A DNA stretch of 64,000 nucleotides from Sphagnum compactum (lineage: Eukaryota > Bryophyta > Sphagnopsida > Sphagnales), in NCBI GenBank assembly GCA_965153455.1, contig OZ234495.1, positions 14,132,875 to 14,196,874 of the forward strand. Direction: 5' to 3'. The translations under genes and the position numbers were made by a program. The notes beneath the pieces were generated by a model. That model saw only the letters and a list, made by a program, of their open reading frames with translations, did not search any database and had not been told where the DNA came from. This document shows, one piece after another, positions 13,704 to 24,787 of the stretch (positions are counted from its first letter, which is position 1; each line of letters begins with the position of its first letter).

Positions 13704-14184
13704 CTGGCGGAATCCTCAAATACTCTTTTACCAGTGATTTTATTTTTATTTTTATTTTTTTGTGGCGAATTTTCGCCAGTTTGCATTTTTTTTCTCAAAA
13801 GTCCCCAGCAAGGATAGTCAAGGGAAACTTTTTGGAAAATTTGAAAAAATAAAAATTTAAAAATCGCCTTATTTCGAAGAAGAAAGTTATGAAACCGCCA
13901 TATTTAATTATCTAATGAGTTCTAGTGGTTCACCAACATGTAATAATATAGTAGGATTCCCAGATGTTTCATTTTCTGTATTTGTCGGATAGCCAGGTTT
14001 GGCTAAATCCTCTCTTGTGAATGATCGCCAGATCGCCACTTTTCTGAATCCCCATGCCGACAATCCAATTGGCAGATAAATATTTTTTATTGTTCACGTA
14101 AAAGTAAAACGTTTGTTATTATTATTTACTACTTTACTCTACGTTATGTCCCCTTCCAAGATCTTTTTGCCTGTTTGTTTTCAC

Positions 14185-15371
14185 CCGTGTTGGGCGGTTC
14201 TTAGGTTTTAGGGGGAACCTCCGGTTCCCGTTTCCACACAAAAATTGTATGAGGTCGGTTCTGGTTCCGGTTCTCTTTTTCTTATGCGAGGGTCGGTTCC
14301 GGTTCTAGGTTTTTTTTTTTTTTTTTTTTCAATTCAAGCCAGTTCCCAGTTCTAGGGTAGGGTAGGTTAGGTGCCAGGTAACCTCCCGGTTAGGTTCCAC
14401 AAAGCCAAAAAAACATTGGAAACAATATTTTAAAATAAAATTTTATTAATAAAAAAATTGAGATTTGTTACAAAGCTTTTAGGAGGCCCAATCAGGCAAT
14501 TGTAATCTATTTTTAAATTCTAAAACTAATTTAACAATTCTAATTTCTAATGGATCAGTACCCTTTTATATTGCAATGGGTTCCATGGTTTCGAGTCTCA
14601 TGCACTTGTATGCAAACATCGAAATGTGAGTATTGTAGCTCTTGTATTCAGCCTTCAAAAATCCTCCCAACCAGCCCCAAATCTGCCCTAATTCAGCCTT
14701 AAAGAAAGACCCAAATGCGCCCCCTTTGAGCCCCAAAACAGTCCCCAAATCTGCCCTTAAAAAAAATCCCAAATGCACCCCCCTTTGAGCCCCAAAACAA
14801 TCCCCAAATCTGCCCTCATTCAGCCCTTAAAAAAAACCCCAAATGCACCCCCTTAGAGCCCCAAAACAGTCCCCTAATCTGTCCTAATTCAACCCTTTTA
14901 AAGGCACCAACATTAAGAAAAACACCTTGAGCACTAACATGAAGCATCAACGTGATGAAGAACAACAATGTGAAGAACACCAACAAAAGGACAACAAGAA
15001 CAAAAAAAAATGTAACACGACAAAAGAGAAGATAGCTTCGAGCTTCGACCCTTCAACTCAAAACTGAAAACTCCAAACAACAAACCCTAACCAGAACTTA
15101 AAACCCCAAATCCTAAGATTGGAACCAGAACTGGGTTTTTTCAAAAAAACATTTCCAATTCCGATTCTTTGAACCGCTAAAGAACCAAGCCTGGTTCCGG
15201 TTCCTTTTTTAATCCAAAAAAAAAACCGGGGGGGGGGGGGGATCCAATCCGGTTCCCCTAACCCCCCTTACACCTGGTTCCAGGTCCTACCCGGTTCCAC
15301 TTAGGTTTCGGGTAACCGGACCCGGAACGGAAATCGGGTACCCGGATATTTCGGGTACCCGCACAACATTG
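14185..15371. mobile_element. hAT-like non-autonomous element with exact 8-bp target duplication
   Basis: The ends are CCGTGTTGGGCGG and, on the other strand, CAATGTTGTGCGG, an imperfect 13-bp terminal inverted repeat of the hAT type. GTTTTCAC flanks it exactly on both sides (14177-14184 and 15372-15379). Inside are many GGTTCCGGTTC words near both ends and a minisatellite. No transposase frame is present, so it depends on another element for movement. It sits in the shared upstream region of the divergent bZIP and RING genes. Confidence 0.85.
14670..14905. repeat. Minisatellite inside the hAT-like element
   Basis: About three units of 65-75 bp share CCCAAATGCACCCCC and GAGCCCCAAAACA. The small reading frame seen on the minus strand here is a by-product of the repeat. 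Confidence 0.75.
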
Positions 15372-15777
15372 GTTTTCACCCTCCAATAGCGACATCCTAT
15401 TGGTCGTTAAGTTTTACGTTTTATCTAGTTACTATGAACCCGGGGGACCGTCCGTCCGACCAGTCCGCCCGCTTGCCCGCCCGCCCGGCGCCGGTTGAGG
15501 GAGTGAGAGGAGAGCGAGAGTTCGGGCACCAAACTGTGCGTCCGTTGGGCGGCAACTGCGCGCATCGCTTGCGACTTAGTGCATCTCTCTTCTCTCTCGC
15601 TCTCTGTCTGCGGAGCGCGAGTCCAAGCGAAATCTCTGTTGATTTGCGCGGAAAGATTTGTCATTTTACGTATGTATCTGAGGCGACATTTTTTTTGGTT
15701 CTTGTTTCGCAAAATCGAAGTTTTGTGGATTTTGTTTTTTGGGGAGTGGGGAGGGGGGGGACTCATGAGCAGAAAAG

Positions 15778-17938
15778 ATGTCGAAAGAAGTGACTTCGAT
15801 AAACACCGGGTCGTCGGATTCCATGTCGTCTTTGACGGCCAAGAAGCAGCCGCAGCAGCAGCATGATGGTGAAGGTGGTGGCCGGCGGGGCCTGAAGCGA
15901 CAGAAGAGGGAGGCCAGCAGTAGTAGTAGTAGTAGTGAGAGCGATTCCAGTGCCAGTCGTCGTCGTCGTCATCAGCAGCAGGGGGTGTCCAACAACAACA
16001 ACGAGTTGCTGCAACAACAACAACAACAACAACAGTCGGAAGCCAAGGCCGCCGGCTCTGTCACGCCAAACAAGAATGTGATGAGCAACAACAACCTGCA
16101 GGTGGTGACTGAATCTGCTGCCAAGCCAATTGCTGAAGCAGGTCTGTGCCAGTGAATCAAGCAAGCAATTGTAGATTTTTTTTCCCCCTCATCTCTAGAC
16201 TCTCCTTTTGATGCAGGCGCTGACAGTCTCTTCTGCAATCCTACTAGGGCCTGGGTTGTTATTAGGGAGCCAGCAGAAGAAGAAGCTGGAACTGACACTC
16301 CTCGATACAAATGATCTAGAAGCAGCAGCATTGCCAAGGGAAGGAGGCAAGATGAAGAATGTGCCATGGCCATCATCAACAGAGGACATGAGCCCTTCTC
16401 GATCCACCAAGAGGATCTGTAGATGTACCAAGTGCAGAGGTCCAAATTCTGGCCACAAAGAGATTGTGAGCATCATCATCATCATCCCCTCTCTGTCTGT
16501 AACCCCAAATTCTGAAAGCTGTGTACAAAACAAACCCCTTCCTTCACACATTTTTCCTGTGTCAGACAATAGCAAGAGTTGCTTCCCACTTCTTTTGCAA
16601 ATTGATTTTCTCTGGATAGGTAGCCCCTGGTTGGATGCTTTTCTTAAAGAAAGAATCGAATTGTCAGCTTGAAACAATAATGCTTCCTGCATAAAATTGT
16701 GTTTCTTTGTTTTTTTAGGTCTGGAACAAGTTAGTGTCGAAGCAGTCGGTACAAGGGAAGAAGAACAAGGTGGCAGCTGATGGGGAGCTCAACAGAAATG
16801 GGAAAAGGGCAAGAAGAGCAGGCAAAGAAAAAGAGGATGACTCCTCCACCAAACTTCCAATGCAATCAAAGTCAAAGGACACGGGGGATGCCAAGTCAAA
16901 AGATTCTGACATTTTGCCCCAGGATTATTATTCAAGGGGTGATTCAAAGTCCAGGGATTCTTGGAAATCAAAGCTATCACTGGATGGACAGACGGAACTG
17001 CTTCAAAGTCTTGTACATGCAGTACATGTAAGTACATCATGTCATTATTTCTCTCTTTACCAATCTCTCTCTGAGACTTGGTGCAAATTCTTTGCCTATC
17101 TTCCAGACATTGCATATATCAGATATTGCATTGTTTGTGGATAGTGTTTTTTCGGTTTTAAATTGATGGCCTGGACAGGTAAAATTTGCTCAACTGTAGG
17201 TGCAGATTTCTGTGTGCATATTTTGAGTGTCTGACTAGAAGTCATATGCTCTATTGCAGGCAGAAGACAAAGTTCATAAAGAGAAACGACAGTTGAAGAA
17301 AGAGAGTCAGAAATTTGAAGAACAAAAAAACATACTAGCCATTCATCTCAATACGGCCATGAGAGTACAACAAATCTGTTTTGCTTCTTGATCTGTTTCT
17401 GTTCCTTGCATTTTGGATTGGGATGTTTGTTCACCTGATAATTTGAGGTTGAGCTTGAATGTTCCAACAAACATTCAGCTCAAATGTTCTGAGTGTTTCT
17501 CAGACATCTGTCAAGCAAAATTATTAATACAAATGAGAGTGTTATGTTTGTTTTTCTACACAGGCAGTGCATGCACTCAAGGAGGAGACAAGACGACTCC
17601 AAAAAGACAAAAGGGAAGCTTTGAGACAACTGCAGACTGAAAAGGCTGCACTTGAGAAGACATTCCATAGTGCTCTAAAAGATGAACAGGAGAAGATCTC
17701 ACGAGTTCTGGAGAAATTTGAGTGTGCTATCTGCGCAGAGGAACTGGAAGGCAGCTATTCTAAGAGAAAACGGAAAAAAGGTGGCAACAACAAAGAGTTG
17801 AAGCAACGAGCATGTTTCAGGCCATGCAACCATGCAGGGGCATGTGTTGAGTGTGCTGTTAATATTTGGGAGAAGACTAAGAAGTGCCCTTTCTGTGACA
17901 CCAAACTGTCAGGGAAGCCAGCTGCCCTCCATTTCTAG
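15778..17938 (+). CDS. RING-HC protein with coiled coil, probable E3 ubiquitin ligase
   Basis: Exons are 15778-16141, 16227 (or 16248)-16465, 16719-17027, 17260-17364 and 17564-17938, giving about 463 residues. Only acceptors at 16227 or 16248 keep the frame; the better-looking pyrimidine-rich acceptor at 16199 leads to a stop. The N-terminal part is low-complexity, with Ser, Arg, Asn and Gln runs. Exons 4 and 5 code a long charged coiled coil (from AEDKVHKEKRQLKKE to about SALKDEQEK). The C-terminal RING begins CAIC, continues CFRPCNHAGACVEC after a Lys-rich loop, and ends with CPFC: a C3HC4 finger with the C-x-H-x3-C-x2-C spacing also seen in IAP-type RINGs. Such proteins usually recruit an E2 enzyme, and the coiled coil would dimerise. 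Substrates are unknown. The leader is CT-rich (15585-15610), as in many plant genes. Confidence 0.85.
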
Positions 17939-18900
17939 TCAATGACAATCTGGGTATGTGAGGATCTTCTTGGTAGCGCAGCAAACTGTCATGTTGAACA
18001 AGAGTTTCTTAAGAGTGATGGCCTCAGGCTGTTGTACATCTGAAAACTTGTTACATGAGAGACTTGGTTGGAAGATGGTTTGAAACTCATGACACCATTG
18101 GGTGGTTGGGTGTTCATCAATGGAATGTTGGAGGAAGGTAGATGATCAATTAATCTCTGGGCAAGTCCTGTCTTCTAGTTGGATTCCTGTGGAATTTGTG
18201 GCATAAGTACTCTGACTGAATCTTTTTCCTTTGACAGATCATTCCATGGTGGTAACGAAAGAGGTTTCTGAAGTTCTACTACCCTTCCAGCCTGTCTTGA
18301 AATTTGATGCAGAAGGATTAGCTTTCAGAATTTTCCAAAATTTGGGTTGTAAAGTTAAGGGTTTATGGGTTTAGGGACCCAATCTCTTCCTGCTGAGTCT
18401 ATGGGTTGTAAAGATTTGGTGTAGGGTGTAGGGTTTATGGGTTTAGGGACCCAATCTCTTTCCTCAGAGTTGATGGGTTGTCATTCACTATGTAACCTCA
18501 GAGTTTGGACAGCTTGCCAGGGATCAAATCTTACTGGGAACAGAGATGCATGTGAGCTGGGCTTGGTTTTATTTGCCCTCGAGACACAGTCAGTGGTTTG
18601 ATGCTTTACAGAGTGACCAACATCAATTGTCTATGTAAGAATATGATTCTTTTTTCACTATTGTTCAAGAGACTTTGACTGCTGAAGAACGAAGGGGACT
18701 TGCATATGGACTTGACACACTTGATAGGGCTCATGTCTAGGCGTCAGGGTAAGAGAGTGGAGACAGTACAGTGCTGACACATTACAGTTCCAGTATCTTG
18801 TTGGGTGTGGTTTCTATGAGTATAATACATAGCCGACTGATTTAACAGGGGGCTTTTGATTGGTCAGTGAAGTGTTGATTGGCCACAGAGGCTGGGAAGT
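17939..18900 (+). other. Probable 3' UTR and downstream flank of the RING gene
   Basis: Composition resembles transcribed DNA rather than the AT-rich flank. No reading frame of note is present. A 72-bp tandem duplication lies within it at 18360-18480. Confidence 0.4.
18360..18480. repeat. 72-bp tandem duplication downstream of the RING gene
   Basis: GTTTATGGGTTTAGGGACCC occurs at 18361 and again at 18433, followed by closely similar sequence. The copies contain TTTAGGG words but are not a telomere array. Confidence 0.8.
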
Positions 18901-18944
18901 CACTTGGAAAAAAGTGTGAAACTGGCCCTAGTAGAATGCATACC

Positions 18945-19170
18945 ATCTGATGGAACGCCATCTCACCCCATCGGGCTTTTGGAACGTTACCTCTACCAGG
19001 TTCTTGGAATGCCATCTCACCCTACTGGGTTCTTGGAACCCCATTTCTACCAGGTTCTTTGGAACACTGTTTCACCCTACTGGATTCTTGGAATGCCATC
19101 TCTACCAGGTTCTTGGAACACTGTTGCACCCTACCAAGCTCTTAGAACACCATCTCTAACCCATCCATCC
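18945..19170. repeat. Degenerate minisatellite, about 30-35-bp unit
   Basis: The words GGAATGCCATCTC, TACCAGGTTCTTGGAA and CACCCTACTGG alternate six or seven times. The small frames across it are repeat by-products. Confidence 0.75.
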
Positions 19171-19199
19171 AAACTAATGATTTGAAACCACTCACACAA

Positions 19200-22080
19200 A
19201 AGGATTATATCCCAAACACAAAATGTCTAAAACCACATTCCCACTTGAACCAATTCTAACTCCAATTATCTTAAATTACTTACAATAACCATGGTAACTA
19301 AAATAAAAACATGTAACTATCACAAAACTTTTGACAAGGAAATTCAAGTTTTTTTCCAAACTTTCACATGTCCACAATTTCTTCCCTTTCACGTTCAGTC
19401 TCAAATTCCTCCAACTCATTTTTTAAGTCCACATTCGTTTCAATAATCGCTACTAAATTAAAAGGTGCTTTGCAACCAACTCTTAGATCATTATATCAAT
19501 TCTTGTTAACAAATATTAACTTTTTAAAATTCTTTAATTGTAATGACATCTCTTAAAATTGGTGAGTATATCAACTAAAGAAAAAAGTTTCTTAGTTTTT
19601 ATTTATGACTCCACAATGCTTAATATTTGACAAGCAAAAAACCCCACAATAAGGAACACGGATTCATGTTTTTGCCACCATTGAACAAGACATTCCATCC
19701 ATTTGATATCTTTTAAATATCAATAGTTCTTTGTTGACTAGTTCTTTGGCTAGTTCACTTGTGCTAGCAACATTTCAAAAATATTTGGATTGCAATTTTC
19801 AATGGCCCCTTCCTTTACAAAAGCATTCCCATTATCTACCAATGGATGTAAGTGATGATAACATTTCCCAAGTGTAGGATATAATGATTTTGTATCGTAT
19901 TCCTCAATAATAAGAATACCTTGTTCATGAACAATGATTGAAGAATATCAAAATTTGAAGATTTTTAAATCTTGGATCTAACATTAAGAAAAACATGCTG
20001 TGAGTTTTTCTTTCTTCATATTTTTAAAAAATTAAATGACAGAATCCAACACACCACACATTTCTTTTATGATGTTAGCCACAAGCAAAAACAAATCAAT
20101 GGCAACTTTAGAATCATCATCCATAAGATTATTTAGGGTTGGTGAAATCTCAACCTTTTCCCTCATATTCAAACTTATTAATATGGCAAATTTTTAAACA
20201 TCATTAAATAATCAATGGCCATTAGATTGGTTAAAACACAAATAGTTACAACTAGAAACAAACAATCAACAATTGTTTAGAAAATATGCCAAGTAAGACG
20301 AGCTAGAACTCGTCTAGAAACTCAAATTGTAATTTATTTGTTAAAAGACAATTGCCTCCTAAAAGAATAAGACTTCTTGAAACAAAATACTTTGTTTGCA
20401 AACCTACACACAATCAACATTAAAAGTTTTTTAAAAGTTTGAAAAGAACTAAAAACATTTTTGAAATGAATATTGACAAAAAAATTAACAAAAATTATAA
20501 TTTACCTTGTATTAACTAAAATGTTCGACTTTCTTGGGAAAATTCCAAAATTCATATAAACTTTGTTCCGTTCTTTGATGTTTTTTTTCTAGATTTTTGG
20601 GGCATGTTATGCATTTTTTGCAGATTTAATTGAGAAGCTTTAATGGACACATATTCGAAGTTTTTGCAAAAAAATTCCTCTATTGTCCCATATGGCATGT
20701 TTCGAAAAACTCAAGGCCAAAGCATGTACCCTAAAAACTTTCACTCAAACCCAAAATCTCACAACTAACCACAAACTTTAATGCCATTGTTTCATTGCAT
20801 TCAAATTTGCCCTTTCATTTTTAACATAAGCAACAATCTTCTTTCTTAATCCATACTCATCTAGTAATGCAGTTAACTTTCTTATCAAAACTTGTCTTGT
20901 AGTTCACTTGCATCAAAGTGATATGTTTTGGTTGCCAATCAACCTTTTAAAAAAGTTATCACTAGAACAAAAATGTCATGTGTTCCCTTTTGAAATCCAT
21001 ACATTAAAACTTGTTGTGGTAGAATAACATTCTACAAATTTTGGCAAAACATATTCATATTTTGTCTTCTCCACTAAATTGGGCAACACCTCTCGTGAAT
21101 AAACCTTTATTGAATGAAACATAACTCTTGCACATAAAGCATTGCAAAACGCTTTAACCATAAACTCTTCACAATTTGAACAAGTAAGTGACTTTTGACA
21201 ACCAAAAGGCCAAGGTCTTGTAAGAATTATTTTTATTACACATCATTATTTTTGAAAGGATCTTTTGAAAAGATTTCTTCCTCACATTTTTTTGCAATCA
21301 CAACATGATTTGCATCCACATGTTTTTTCAAGGCCATTATTCCATGGTTTTATAATATGAATTATTCCTTTCCTTATTTGAATTTTTACCAAACTAAATG
21401 CATTAATTGGACTATTGTAACAAAACTTGCAATACATAACTTGAAGAATTTTTCCATCCACTATCTATTATCATTTACATTGTAAAGAACCCAATATAAT
21501 GCAAATTTGTTATGAGGTCTCCAAAAGACTCTTTGAGCATGCAATTTCTCAATATTGGCTTACCTCCTTTCATGAATGGAGCTAATTTTTATTTGAAAAC
21601 TTGAATTTTCTTCTAAAGCTTCTATCATATGTTCCTTTTCCATAGAAACTTCATTGGGAAGAATTTCACAAAACTCATTTTCAATTCTTGTTACATTTTC
21701 ATTTTCACTTAGTGATTCCATTTCCAAATAAAACATTTTTCACAAAAGAACATTGATGGGATCGAGTGGTCAAAACTAAATGTGTTTCACAAAAGGGATT
21801 ATGTTATAATATTTCAATTTAATGAACTATGTAAAGCAAAGCAGACAAAGCTCAAAAAATTATAATCATTTATAGAATTGTTCATTCATATACATCATGA
21901 AATAACTGTAAATGTATAATGAATGTGAAGCATGCATTTTTTTTAGTAGCCAAAAACCCTCACACATATATGTTAATAAAGAACAATGAAAGGGAGAAAA
22001 AAATGCAATGAAAGTAAATAAAACAAATACACAAAATGAAAAAAATTGCAAGCATAAATTCTTTTTAAAACATAAAAATG
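19200..22080. other. AT-rich intergenic DNA, no gene seen
   Basis: Only short chance frames are present. I looked for the missing 5' LTR of the copia element in the right part of this interval and could not find a copy of the TGTTAGGGATATG motif that starts the putative 3' LTR. Confidence 0.45.
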
Positions 22081-22199
22081 AAAGGTGAGAAACTTATTAA
22101 GCTTGGAAAGGAAAGCTTGAAGTTCACCAAAATTTTAAGGGGAAAGAAATAGAAAATGCCTCCACATCTACTTTTCTAAGACCAAAAATAAAGAAAAAG

Positions 22200-22415
22200 A
22201 TGAAATGCTTCCATTGCAAAAGACTTGGTCATGCAATTAAATATTGCAAAATAAGAATTAATGCTGAAAAAACAACAAAGATGCAATCAAATATTGCTAC
22301 TAAAGACTACAAATTATTTGTTGCTACCACGGTAGTTGAAGGTGGAAATGATAATACTTCATATCTTGATACTAGGGTACCCAACACATGGCACATGACA
22401 AAGAGTCTTTTGTGA
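22200..22415 (+). pseudogene. Copia Gag zinc knuckle and protease-like remnant
   Basis: The peptide starts with a CCHC knuckle, C-x2-C-x4-H-x4-C (CFHCKRLGHAIKYC). About 45 residues on, the protease site reads YLDTRVPNTWHMT where copia proteases have D-S/T-G-A, so the active-site Gly is lost. A frameshift follows and the next piece continues at 22388. Confidence 0.75.
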
Positions 22416-22713
22416 CATATAATAAATGGGAGAAAAGGCAACTAATGTTCTTAAGGGACAACACCACACACCAAATAATTGGTCAAGGGGATGTGTCCAT
22501 AAAATTGAATAATGGTCAAATAAAAGAAATGGGAAATGTATTGCATGTGCTTAAGCTTCGAAAAAACTTATTCTTAACCATGCAACTTGACCAAGCAAAA
22601 GGAGAAATCATTAAATTTGGTAAACATATATTGAAAAACTTTAAAGGAATTAAGATAGCTTGATGTATTCTTGAAACTAATCTATATAAGTTAAGGTCAC
22701 TAACAAGCAAAAG

Positions 22714-23400
22714 ATGAATGAAAATGCTCTTCCAATCATAGTAGATATGAATAAAGCAAATATATGGCATATGAAATTAAGTCATGTCAATCAAAGAAGA
22801 TTAAAAGAAATACACTCTATGTCCAAAGGTGTGGAGTCCTTTGATGAAAAAAGTTTAATTCAATGTCTTTCATGTGTTAAAGGAAAAGAACATAGAGTTA
22901 AGTGTATGAAAGAAAGTACTTCAAGGGCAATGGAAATATTAGAAATTATTCGTAGTGATATTTCTCGTCCTTTTCAAACACATATTCACACAAGATGTCC
23001 ATATTTTATAACTTTCATTGATGATAAATACTATAATTTATTTGTTGAAACATAAATCAGAAGCATTTGAAAAGTTTCAACATTTAAAAAATCAAGTAGA
23101 ATCTCAAACTCATAAGAAAATCAAAATCTTACAGTTGGACAATGGAAGTGAATACAAGTTTAATGATTTTAATATTTTTTTGTCAAAATCATGGGATAAC
23201 ACGACAATTTACTACTCTATATAGTCCTTAGCAAAATGGTGTCAGTGAAAGGAAAAATAGAACTTTAGTAGGCATTGTTCTAGCAATGTTTTTCCATTTT
23301 AATCTTCCTAAGTCATATTGGGGTGAAGCGTTAAATATTGCCAATTACTTACAATTTATAAAGGTCTCACAAAAGCTTTAAATAACAAAACACCTTTCGA
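22714..23400 (+). pseudogene. Copia Gag-pre-integrase and integrase remnant
   Basis: WHMKLSHVNQRRL and a CLSC pair match the HHCC zinc region before copia integrase. Downstream are the catalytic Asp context (RSDISRPFQTH), a second Asp in LQLDNGSEYKF, and PQQNGVSERKNRT-like sequence after a stop at 23221-23223. At least two frame changes and a stop break it. Confidence 0.75.
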
Positions 23401-23403
23401 AGT

Positions 23404-24080
23404 ATGGTATATAATAAAGCCCACATTAACACACTTGAAATTTTTGGCTGCAAAACTTTCACCTTAATTCCAAAAGAAATTAAACAAAAATTAAACCCTC
23501 ATTCCATAAAATGTATCTTCTTAAGTTATTGTGAAAAATCTAAAGCATATAAATTAATGGACAAATCAAATAGAAGAATGATAATTTTTCAAGATGTGAT
23601 GATATTTGATGAATCATCCATTTATGATGCACAAATGCATTGTCCATCAAGTATGGAAGTTCAAGAAGAAGGTTTTGTTTTTGACCCTAATTTTTTGAAA
23701 CCAATGACAAACCCAACACTTCAATCAATTTCACAATCACAACTAAACACTTTTCCAAATTCCCCAATTGAGTCTAATGCACAACAAATTTACATCAAAT
23801 TTTTCATTTCTTTACATTGTGAATAGTACAAACCTTGACCTTATTGAAAAAATTTCAAGCATGAGTATTCATGACCAAGAGGAACTAGTTGATGTCACCT
23901 CAAGAAGTGGGAGAAGTGATCAAACAACACATGAACGGAGTTGCGCACAACAACAAATGCCTAATACAAGTCATTCATAATGAAAATGTAAAAAACCATC
24001 CCAATCAATTGAAACAATTGAAGGGTGATCACCACGCAAAAATAAAACCCCAAACATTTTACTCCGTCAAGCTTTAATGA
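23404..24080 (+). pseudogene. Copia integrase C-terminal and linker remnant
   Basis: The frame at 23404-23826 contains the typical NTLEIFGCKTF-type segment and a KLNPHSIKCIFLSYCEKSKAYKL-like block that follows copia integrases. It then becomes a Ser- and Gln-rich linker, and a shifted frame continues to about 24080. Confidence 0.65.
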
Positions 24081-24084
24081 ACCT

Positions 24085-24787
24085 TGAACCTATTTCAATC
24101 CATCAAGCATTGGATGGTCCTAATACCCCTTTTTGGTAGTAAGCCATTCAAACTAAGTTGGATTATTTGAAGCAAAATCACACATGGATATTATTTCCTT
24201 TACCCAAAATTGGAAAATTGTCAAAAGCAAATGAATTTTCAAACTAAAACACAAAGCTGATGACAACATTTTCAAATATAAGGCTAAACTAGTAGACAAG
24301 GGATTTACCCAACTCTCTGGTATTGACTATGGTGAAACATTTTCACCCATAGTCAAAATAAATTTTATTCGAATTCTTTTAGTTTTGGCAGCCCACTACA
24401 ATTATGAAATTCATCAATTTGATGTCAAAACATCATTTTTAAATGGCATCTTGCATGAAGACACCTATATGGAAACATCGAAAGGTTTAACACCTCCCAA
24501 TTAGCCCAACATGGTTTGTAATTTTGCTGAAATCCATCTATGAGCTGAAACAATCTTCTCAAACTTGGTATGAAAGCCTTGATATTTTCCTTCTTAACAT
24601 CAACTTCAAAAGAACCAAAGTTGATCCCAACATTTATATCAAGTTTTATGCCAAAGTGGATTTCATAATATTGGCCATCTATGTAGATGTTGGCATTGTG
24701 GTAACCCCTAAATTCAAGTTATCACATGAATTAAAAATAATTATTGTAAAGGAATTCGACACAATCTATGAAGGTGAAATTAATTCT
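24085..24787 (+). pseudogene. Copia reverse transcriptase remnant
   Basis: Blocks match copia reverse transcriptase: KLVDKGFTQLSGIDYGETFS, then VLAAHYNYEIHQFDVKTSFLNG, then SIYELKQSSQTWYESLD. The catalytic YVDD box reads AIYVDVGIVV, so the second Asp is Val. The frame breaks near 24500 and the domain is interrupted at 24788 by the GC-rich repeat. Confidence 0.8.

Noticed and set aside
15763-16445. Minus-strand frames opposite the first RING exons
   Set aside because: Cys/Leu/Val runs are the complement of CAG and AGT repeats in the RING gene.
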